The translations under genes were made by a program, and so were the position numbers. From contig OZ037871.1 of NCBI GenBank assembly GCA_964035575.1, forward strand, positions 682,001-746,000: a DNA stretch of 64,000 nt, given 5' to 3'. Positions 41,690-49,939 of this stretch are shown piece by piece. Position 1 is the stretch's first letter. Each line of letters starts with the position of its first letter. Below the pieces are notes generated by a model that did no database searches, was not told the origin of the DNA, and was given only the letters and a program-made list of their open reading frames with translations. Origin of the DNA: Rhynchopus sp. YZ270_cl-10. Lineage: Eukaryota > Euglenozoa > Diplonemea > Diplonemida > Diplonemidae.

Positions 41690-43742
41690 TCCTCTGACCC
41701 AAAACCCCCCCTCCCCCTCCCCCTCCCCATCCCTAACCAAACACTCTCAATTAGATTTTCTAGATCCAGCTGGTGTGCCTATGCCTCCTACGCCACATTT
41801 GCGACATCACTTCTTTTCTGCACAAGGTACTCCCCTGCAGACCCGGCTCCATTGTGCCGGGTAAAAACGAAAGACAGTGTTTTTGCTTGATGAAGACGTG
41901 GCCGGCGGCACCCTTAGGTTGCACACCCTTCACCTGCGCCCCCGCTATGGTAGTTGACGGGAGGGAGGTGAGCGCCAAACGCTTTATTTTATAAAAAAAA
42001 AAGACAAATGTCTCGCCCTATCGTTGGCTTCGTGTACCAGAACACGAACTGTGCGTTGCGAGAGAAAACATCTGTGGAATACACCCTCGGGTGTACACTA
42101 ACACAGAGCAAAACCATAAAAAGGCAGTCCGTCGGACAGTCTTTAATAATCTTCTTAAAACGTGTCGTTGACAAAATACCCCCCCTTTTTTTTGTTTTAT
42201 CTCTTTTTCTCCTGTTTTCCCATTTCTCCCCGGTGCAATTGTTTGAAGAGTTGATGCCCTTTTCTCTTTTTTGTGCAAAATAGTAACTTTCCTCATACTT
42301 GGAACACCCCGGAACATTTTCGGGGCATTCTAAGTATGTTTTCTTGTTCGCAGAATGTGATAGGTGATAGTCTTAGAGTTGAGACTCTTGTTTCTCAGTG
42401 GGTGTGCCCAGTTGTGTTGTATGGATTTTTCTTTTCTTTTTTTCCCCTTCACAGAGCAAGAACGAACCACAGATAGGACTAAAAAAAATATCGGTCCACA
42501 ACACCCTCTCCCTAAGCCCACCTTAGAAGAGGTTTTCATATCTCACGAGAGATTGAAATTCATCAAAAAACCTCCTTTTTTTGGGTGATATTTTGAGAAC
42601 TTTGCTCACTTCTTGGTGAGTATCGATGCAAAAGGTGTGTTACGAAAGACATAACACCCTCATGTGCACAAGAAAGTTCTGGGCATGACACAAATGACGC
42701 ACGTAAACCACTGCAATGCAAAATTGCGGTTATCCTTTAGGCCAGTTTCTACAGCAGTGTGTTCTTTAACACCAAAAGCTGCAATCCGAGGCTGCATTTC
42801 CCCTATTTGGATGGGTGCTTGTGTTTGACTCCCATTTTGTCATGAGACGAGAAGTTGGGGTGTCTTGATTTGCAATAACTCCAAAATCCCTTTTTTCTAT
42901 TTTTCTAGAAATATAAGTTTAGTGTTATTTTAAATGTTGAGGTGATATTGCGTGCAAGGTCTGACCGGAGGGATTGAAAAAGGATCGTGGAAGGCAGTCT
43001 TATTTTTTTATCTGCCTGCTTTCCACCTACCCCCCTCCTTTTTTTTTGAAAGATGAAAGGCTGTCTCTGGCAGCGATTGTCAAACCCAATGATTATCAGG
43101 AAACAATAGGTGTGCGTGCAGGTCTTTTCTGCGTGGACTTTTTTCTTTCCCCCCCTCTTATTGGCATATTTTCTTTATTTGGATGTGTGCACGTTCATCA
43201 GAGGTATATTCGTCTTTCAATTTTTTTAGTCTAATGCCTATGAACAGGCGTTTTGCGCTTTCAACTTCTCTTTTATTTATTTTTCTTTGTGTTTCTTCTA
43301 AGCCAAAACCCCTTTGAATCGGTCCTTGTATTGCAAAGATGTTGCACATCCTTTGTCACCTCAACCGGGTTTGTTGCACTGTATTGTCCATGCAGTGCGA
43401 GTCTCAATGTGTCTTTGTATCAGAGCAAAGCGATCAAAGATTTTTCCTAATTGTCTCATACGTCCTTCAGCACTGTAGACGCTCTGTGTACACCACCTGA
43501 GTCTGCCTTATGGAACACTCCCACGAAGACCCTGTTTTTCTTGACAGGTGGTTTGGAGGGTGTTCCAGGGGGAGGTAGTTCTACCAGAGTTTTCAACTCT
43601 GCTGGGGCCTCATATGCGTGGGGTGTGTTTGGCTGTCGAAAGCGTAGTCGCTTTGTCGCGAAGAGCATCGTTACATACAGGGGTTAAGTTAGGGAGGGTT
43701 TCTGGGTTTTCAAAACCCAGTTTTCGGGTTTTCGGGTTTTTC
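41690..43742. other. Intergenic stretch, 2 kb
   Basis: A GC-rich block at 41760-41980 has open frames on both strands (73 codons forward, 72 reverse) that I cannot choose between. Type ii and iii hairpin copies lie at 43185-43232 and 43232-43275. The palindrome CGGAACATTTTCGGGGC lies near 42310. No recognisable gene. Confidence 0.45.
43232..43275 (+). ncRNA. Hairpin module, type iii
   Basis: GCCTATGAACAGGC hairpin, then GTTTTGCGCTTTCAACTTCTC and TTTTATTT. A type ii copy lies immediately upstream (43185-43232). Confidence 0.35.
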
Positions 43743-43973
43743 AACATGGATGTACAAAGTACTTGATTACTTTTTTTCACTTTTTTTGGTGTACTTCAAG
43801 TACTTGATCGATTTAAAAAAAAAAGAAAAAAATATTTTTTTCTTGCTTCAAGTACTTTTTTTCCTTCAAGTACTTTCACTTTTTTTGTACTTGATTACTT
43901 TTTTTGTTGCATCAAGTACTTGAATTGGCAAAAAAAGTAAAAAAAATGGAAAAGTACTTGAATTTATTCAAGT

Positions 43974-45302
43974 TGGGGTGTTCCGGGGTATGGAATTTTG
44001 GGAATTTTCATTTCAATTCACAACTCTTCACAACTTTTCACAACTCTTCACAAAAAAGTGCGTGTGAAGAGTTGTGAAGAGTTGTGAAGAGTTGTGAAAA
44101 GTTGTGAAGAGTTGTGAAAAGTTGTGAACAGTTGTGACGTGGCGAGGTCTGGGTGGTGCCTGGGCACCCACCTACCCAGGTAGGTACAGGGCGCCTTGGC
44201 GGACGTTGTTTGGCAACACAGGCGGTTCTGTGTGCAAAAAGTGCTTAAAACGGTGTGGCTGACCCGACAATTTGGGCCCTTTCGGGCCACGTGTTTTTAG
44301 GTGTTTTTTTCAACTTTTTAATCGGTTTGCATTTTTGGGATCCGCCCGTGCAGTGGTGGGGTCAATGTTGAAAATTGGACAATTTTATGACCACTTAAAT
44401 TTTTGGAAAATATGAGCCCGGTCATTAATAGGCGGGGCCATTTTCGGATAAAATTGTCCCCAAAATCCGGTTTGGCTTCAACACTAAACGAGGAGCACTC
44501 GTCAAGCTCTCGAAACTATGAGGAGGGCCCTGGAGGCTCTCGACCCAAGGGAGTTGACAGGTCTTGTGGGTGGGCCTTGGGAGCGTTGAAACCTTCTTTC
44601 CCCTCTGACAAAAAACTGGGGACAGCAGCAAGGGATCACCCACTTTTCGAAGTGGGTGTCGTCGTATCTAGTATAGTCTCCCGTTTAGACCCCAGCTCAG
44701 AGCAAGCAAAACAGGTCACCCCCTGGCAAAAATAGCACCAAAACTTTTCTGGCGAAGCCAAGGTGCGCAACATTTCGGGTAGACCTGCGGGCTACCACTC
44801 GGAATTTTTAGCTGCGCCGCAGGCGCACGGTACGCTACTTTTTTATGAGTTGCGAACATGTTGAAAAAAAAAGACAACAAGCGAACTAGCCGCGGACTTC
44901 CGTCGTCCTCCTCGCACAGGGGGTGGGGTGGTACGGCCAACTTGACCCACGGACCCACGCTAGCTAGCCCTGTGCACAGCACACTTGACCTGACCAGTCC
45001 TGCAAAAAACCCTGGAAAAAAAGCCCCCCTTTTTTTTAATCCAATTCACAACTCTTCACAACTGTTCACAACTCTTCACAACATCTGTGTTTTTTTCATC
45101 CAAATTTTCATTTCAATTCACAACTCTTCACAACTTTTCACAACTCTTCACATAAAAATGGCAAATACTATGTTGTGAAAACTTGTGAAAACTTGTGAAA
45201 ACTTGTGAAAACTTGTGAAAACTTGTGAAAACTTGTGAAAACTTGTGAAAACTTGTGAAAACTTGTGAACGTGCCCAAAATTCCACACCCCGGAACACCC
45301 CA
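43974..45302. mobile_element. Element H, TGGGGTGTTCCGG ends, 5-bp TSD
   Basis: The ends TGGGGTGTTCCGGGGT (extended by GGAATTTTGGG) and complement are flanked by CAAGT (43969-43973, 45303-45307). Subterminal arrays of TTCACAACTC/GTGAAAACTT repeats lie inside both ends. The middle has a TGACCCCACC-type motif (near 44350, reverse), a GTACCGTGCGCC motif (44811-44833, reverse) and GCGCCTTGGCGGACGTTGTT, which recalls the RepB core. No intact protein. Same style as 20179-20751. Confidence 0.8.
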
Positions 45303-45363
45303 CAAGTACTTTTCCATTTTTTTGCCGAATCAAGTACTTGATGCAAAAAAAAAAGTAATCAAG

Positions 45364-46775
45364 CAGGGGAGTTTAAAATATCGGTTTACCGGTTTCAAAA
45401 ACCGAAAAATTCGGTTTGAGGATTTTGAAAAAAAAAAAAAAAAAAGCTATGGAAAATCTGGATTTTTGAAAAAAAAATTTTTTTCCTCGTAACAGGGTTT
45501 CTGGCCAGAAAAATCCTGTTTTTGCAGATAATGTGACCCCACCATTTGACGGACGGAGCTCGGAGAAGCCAAACATGAGTGAGAGAGGAAGGGGAAGTGA
45601 GGCCCTGGGATAACCCCATCCCTCAAAAATTCCTTAACACTCTGTGTTAAGGTTTTTAAGGTTGCTTTTGCTACGCACCCTGTACCTACACCCCCCCATA
45701 CGGGGTCCACCAAAAATCGACATTTCACGCAGAGGCACCAAAGTGTAAGATTTTTTCGGCGTTGGAAAGATTGGGCCAAAAAAATGAGGTATTTAGAATA
45801 CAGTTTTCTGAGAGATTTGTTTCTAATTCCTATTTTCGTGTCGCAAGTTTACGTGGGAAGCGCTTTAAAAACGTGCGTTCCTAAAGGCAAAACGGGCGTT
45901 TTTCACCGAAAACCACGAGTTTCAGCCCAAAACCCGGTTTTTTGGGCCCAGACCCGTGTATGTGGCGCCGGAAACGCACTTGCGGGGTACCGAAGGTGGG
46001 CTGCGGTTTGTAACCACTCGTTGCGTTGCTTGGGTTCCGTTCGATGCATTCAGATCGGTTGCGTTGTGTTGGATGCGTTCGTTGCGTTCTGTTCGTGGGT
46101 GCCTGTTCGTTTCTGTTCAGATCTTTGCTTACATCAACCACCATCAAGAGGGAGCGTTAATGATCAGCAAAACTAAATTCTTGCTACCGTAATTGTAAAA
46201 ATGTTGGGCCGTAAAAATGTTGGGACAGCCCAAAAAAGGCTCGCTCGTCCCAACATTTTTACGGCCCAACATTTTTTGGGCTACTTTGGCTTGATCCTAT
46301 TTGTCTTAGCGTTTTTTTTTTTTTTTTGAAAACTTTGACACGTGCCAGTGACGTTCAACCCGCCTACTCGCTAGGTAATCGTAAAAAAAAAAAAAAAGGC
46401 TAAGACAAATCTTCCCTAACAAAATCTACGTAAAAATTCTCTAACGTAAATATGTTGGGCCGTAAAAATGTTGGGACGGGAATTTTTCGCCCAGCTGTCC
46501 CAACATTTTTACGGCCCAACATTTTTACGTTTCAACATTTTTACGTCCCAATATTTTTACAATTACGGTATTTACAACCCGCCTCAAAAATTCACTTTTT
46601 GTAAGAAAATTTTTTAAAAAGGAACAGAAATCGAAAAAAGTTGTTAAGGGATGAAGGGTGGGGGGTGGGCCCGTGGGGGGGCGAGAAAGCTCGGAATTCG
46701 CTTTTTTTTGCCCAAACCGATTTTTTACCTCAAACCGATTTTTTTGAAAAAAATCCAAACTTTTAAACTCCCCTG
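45364..46775. mobile_element. hAT-A transposon copy 2 (inverted)
   Basis: CAGGGGAGTTTAAAATATCG to AACTTTTAAACTCCCCTG with the 8-bp TSD TAATCAAG (45356-45363, 46776-46783). At 1412 bp, including a 382-bp MITE, it is the least disturbed copy and the reference for the insertions in copies 1 and 3. Confidence 0.92.
46187..46568. mobile_element. Tc1/mariner-like MITE, intact copy
   Basis: CCGTAATTGTAAAAAT ends flanked by TA (46185-46186, 46569-46570). Internal GTTGGGCCGTAAAAATGTTG palindromes flank a T-run/A-run core. No coding capacity. Confidence 0.85.
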
Positions 46776-46887
46776 TAATCAAGTAAAAAAAAAAAAAAAA
46801 AACGGGTCAAGTACTTGAAGTATCAAGTACTGGGATTTTTCTACTTTTTTTTACTTTCTGGAAAAAAGTACTTTGTACATCCATGTT

Positions 46888-48071
46888 CAGGGGTGTCGCT
46901 AATTTTGGGGAAATTTTTGAAAAATCTGAAATCGGGGTGCAAATTTTTTTTTTTACGTGGGGATTTTTTTTCCATTACCAGGGGGCGAAAAAACAGTGTT
47001 TTGTGGCATTTCCGAGCCAATCCCAGGCTGTGGTGGGGGATATACGGAAAAATGGACAAACTTTTAGTGACTTAAATTTTCACAAAATATGAACCCATAC
47101 TCTTAAACATGGGTCATTTTCAGGTCTGAAAACTCAAATTCAGATGAAATTGTGGTGTTTTTGACATTACTGAGAACAGTAGGTAGCGCCGCAGGCGCAC
47201 GGTACCCAACTTTTGTCTTTTTCTTTTTCCCTTTTCTCTGCGTTCTTTTGATTGTGCGAGCCGATTGCTCTCCACGGTGGGGTCACATGTGTGCGCTAAA
47301 ATACGCTAAAGTACCCTTACTATGAAGTATGAGATTCTCTGGTTTTAGCAAGGAAACCCCTGCAAGCATGTTCCCAGATCACGAAAAAAGGGGAGGCGTT
47401 TTTGGGCGTTTTTGTTGATTGCATCGTCCGATGCGGTGCAATTGCAGAAAGTGATGGGGTCATTTTGGAAAAATGGACGAATTTTCGGTATTTAAGTTTT
47501 CACCATTTTTTTATTCCTGTGCACTTTTCGAGACTGCCGATTCTCGTAAACAAGGGTCATGTTCAAGTCTGAAAACACAGCTTCAGATGAAATTGTGGTG
47601 TTCTTGACTGAGAACGGTAGCGCCGCAGGCGCACGGTACCCAGCTTTTGTCTTTTTGTCTTTTCCTTTTTCTCTGCGTTCTTTTGATTGCGTGAGCCGAT
47701 TGCTCTCCACGGTGGGGTCACATGTGTGCGCTAAAACACGCTATGGTACCTTTACTAAGGAAACCCTGGTTTGCAAAAAAAAAGGGTAAGGCAGGGTAAG
47801 GAAATCCCACCCGAAAAAAAAATCTTCGCGGGGTGAGGGCGGCACCTGGGGATTTTCCCTGACCCCCAAAAACCTCGTTTTTGGAACGTTCTGACACAAC
47901 CGAGTTCACGGTGGCCTCTCACTTAAAAAAAGAACAAGTTGTTAACACATTAAACCCACCCTGTATTAGGTGCAAATTTTTTTTTTCCTACACAGATTTT
48001 ACTAGGGGTGCAAATTTTTTTTTTGGTTTTGAAAAAGTCGGGACCCTGGACCCGAATTAGCGACACCCCTG
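46888..48071. mobile_element. hAT-B non-autonomous transposon, copy 2 (inverted)
   Basis: CAGGGGTGTCGCTAATTTTG to AATTAGCGACACCCCTG with the 8-bp TSD TCCATGTT (46880-46887, 48072-48079). It is nearly identical to 6077-7273, so movement was probably recent. The target is the terminal repeat of element G. Confidence 0.9.
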
Positions 48072-48079
48072 TCCATGTT

Positions 48080-48900
48080 TCAAAAAAAAAAAAAAAAAAA
48101 TCCAAATTTTTGGGTGGTGTAGGCTGGGAAGGTGGGGTAGGGGTGGGGGCGGAGCCCCCCACCCCACCCTCTAAGAAAAAAAAAATCCTCCCTACCCAAA
48201 CAAACCCCCCGTCAGAACTGGGAATTATTCATATGAAGAGGCAACAGGGATCTCTGGCGACCTTCGGGTTCAGTACTAGTGTTGCGAGAGTGCGGATGAG
48301 GCAGGACGTGGGAACTGAGGTCGGTGAGGGGTACACCAGTCCTGTTCTTCAAATTTATGCTCCAAAATTGTTAGGACAAATCCAAAAATCCCCAGGGTCC
48401 CCCCACTTTTTGGTGGGATTTTTGAACTTTGCCCAAAAATTGCGAAATTTTTTTTTTCGCTCGCTGCGCTCGCAGAGGTGCTCCTTAAAAAATTTCCCGC
48501 TCGCTGCGCTCGCGGAGGGAATGGGTTATTTTGCGCAAAATCCAGAAAAACCGAAAAAAACCCAGAAAACCCGACTCAGCGAGAAAAAAAAAAAGCTAAC
48601 TTAACCCCTGGTTACATACGGTGTTTTCGAAAAAATATTTATAGTTGGTCCAGAAATACTGTAGAATGCAATTTTGGATAGGGGGTATTGTTGTGCTTCT
48701 AGACCAATATAAGTTTTTTGTTTTGAAGTACGGTCGCCACATCATGACGTAGTATCGATGTTACCACACAAGGTATACAATTTTTGCGGAATCAAACCAA
48801 GAATAAGAATTAAAAAAAGAGAGGGGGTTGTTGTAGGTGCCTTTGCCCTCGCGTGTATGGGTTTGGGTGGGTTGGGTCACAAAGGACGTTCGTGTGCATT
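48080..48900. other. Intergenic stretch with GC hairpins
   Basis: It contains a GGGGTGGGGG-type hairpin (about 48130-48170) and two CGCTCGCTGCGCTCG palindromes (48460 and 48505). CCAGAAAAACC-type repeats follow. No gene. The 198-codon frame 48008-48604 runs out of hAT-B and is not credible. Confidence 0.5.
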
Positions 48901-48903
48901 TGC

Positions 48904-48979
48904 AAGTGCTGTGATGATCATCCATTTCATACTGTCCTCCGATGCTGACAACTTTATGTGGTTTAATTTCTGAGCGCTT
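48904..48979 (+). ncRNA. C/D-box snoRNA candidate A, copy 1
   Basis: The terminal stem AAGTGCT/AGCGCTT encloses box C GTGATGA (48911), D' CTGA (48945) and box D CTGA (48970). About 70 nt, typical size. The copy at 49470 has the stem ACGCT/AGCGT, a compensated change. Guide targets cannot be assigned by eye. Such RNAs direct 2'-O-methylation, mainly of rRNA. Confidence 0.65.
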
Positions 48980-48996
48980 CCCCTCCACATGCTCTC

Positions 48997-49072
48997 TGTG
49001 TGTATGATGATTATCCATTCTCATAGCGTTCCGATGGCGACAAAGACTTGTGGTTTAATTCTGACACACACA
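48997..49072 (+). ncRNA. C/D-box snoRNA candidate B, copy 1
   Basis: The stem GTGTGT/ACACAC encloses box C ATGATGA (49004) and box D CTGA (49061). It shares GTGGTTTAATTCTGA and TCCGATG with candidate A, so the two are paralogues with diverged middle guides. Confidence 0.65.
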
Positions 49073-49096
49073 CGCACTGTACATCCGAAACTTCTG

Positions 49097-49160
49097 CAGC
49101 CCATCACGCCAGTGTCTGTCTGAGGAGTTGGACTGCCACTTTTAATCTTGGGCAAGATAT
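49097..49160 (+). ncRNA. AGA-box H/ACA-like RNA candidate, copy 1
   Basis: GCCCA (49099) pairs with TGGGC (49149). Inner AGTG/CACT and TGTC/GACA stems are possible, and AAGATAT follows the stem, placing an AGA just outside. A single hairpin with AGA is the euglenozoan form of pseudouridine-guide RNA. The second copy is at 52745. Confidence 0.5.
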
Positions 49161-49189
49161 GTTTTGAACAAACTGTTTTCTTATCATGT

Positions 49190-49284
49190 ACCTATTTCGA
49201 TGATGACCCATTTTACTTACCTTACATTGTCTGATCCCTTCATTGGTTTGAAGCTAACTTACCTGTCAAATCGTCTGAGCACAT
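49190..49284 (+). ncRNA. C/D-box snoRNA candidate C, copy 1
   Basis: Box C ATGATGA (49200), D' CTGA (49231) and box D CTGA (49275). The copy at 52855-52945 is identical until just after box D, then diverges, which marks the 3' end. Both guide regions contain ACTTACCT, the sequence by which U1 snRNA reads 5' splice sites. Its meaning here is unclear. Confidence 0.55.
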
Positions 49285-49469
49285 CTGCGGACATGTCTGT
49301 GTGTGGGTCTGTTCACGTCACACCGAATGATGACCAAATACGATAAGAGTACCTGAGCCTTCTGGCAGTGCTGAGAACTTCGAGTATTTTCAAATACACC
49401 TGACAGTGTTGCACGCCCTCCCTTGCTGTTGGGTGGGGTCACCCTTCTCACTTCACTCACTCTAAACCC

Positions 49470-49545
49470 CCACGCTGTGATGATCATCCATTTCATACTG
49501 TCCTCCGATGCTGACAACTTTATGTGGTTTAATTTCTGAGCGTCT
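49470..49545 (+). ncRNA. C/D-box snoRNA candidate A, copy 2
   Basis: Box C GTGATGA (49477), D' CTGA and box D CTGA (49536) within the stem ACGCT/AGCGT. Body identical to copy 1, with the terminal stem changed but paired. Confidence 0.65.
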
Positions 49546-49562
49546 TCCCCTCCACATGCTCT

Positions 49563-49638
49563 CTGTGTGTATGATGATTATCCATTCTCATAGCGTTCCG
49601 ATGGCGACAAAGACTTGTGGTTTAATTCTGACACACGC
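49563..49638 (+). ncRNA. C/D-box snoRNA candidate B, copy 2
   Basis: Box C ATGATGA (49571) and box D CTGA (49628) within TGTGT/ACACA. It follows copy 2 of A at the same spacing as in the first cluster, so the pair was duplicated together. Confidence 0.65.
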
Positions 49639-49939
49639 GTGTTGAACAGCTATCGACCCCTTATCTTTCATTCAAATGTTATTTGTTATGATCGACAACA
49701 GTCCACAATCCGCCTCAACAGCCATATTCCATTAGAAAAAAAACTGCCAAAAATTTCACTAAAATACCAATAGGTCTAGCCTTTACGTTCCTCTGCGAAG
49801 TTGAAGAGGCGTTCTTCCCTCCTGGTTTCCCCAAGAGGTCCATTATCAGGAACCTCTTGCACGTACGCCTCTCCTTCTTTCTCTTCATATCCTGTATCAC
49901 AACACACAACGAATCAGGGCAGTAAACACAGACCAAACG
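49639..49939. other. Spacer before the beta-propeller gene
   Basis: AT-rich, then a C/T-rich part ending in CAGGGCAG (49922), which may be the acceptor for the gene at 49940 and leaves a 17-nt leader. Confidence 0.4.

Larger units (their letters stand above)
43743..48079. mobile_element. Element G with AACATGGATGTAC ends and three insertions
   Basis: AACATGGATGTACAAAGTAC at 43743 is complementary to GTACTTTGTACATCCATGTT ending at 46887. Subterminal DNA is full of CAAGTACTTG units (43760-43970, 45303-45360, 46800-46875). Three elements sit inside: 43974-45302, 45364-46775 and 46888-48071, the last within the right terminal repeat itself. No transposase of G remains. Its TSD is unclear. Confidence 0.65.

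Noticed and set aside
41760-41994. GC-rich block after the reductase with frames on both strands
   Set aside because: Neither strand has a recognisable domain, so I could not support either as a gene. Worth a protein search.
48008-48604. 198-codon frame
   Set aside because: It begins inside the hAT-B element, runs through A-runs and GC palindromes, and has no domain.
48951-48971. ATGTGGTTTAATT, identical to a well-known stretch of bacterial 16S rRNA
   Set aside because: Only about 13 bases match, the flanks do not, and the sequence is explained as part of a C/D-box RNA repeat.
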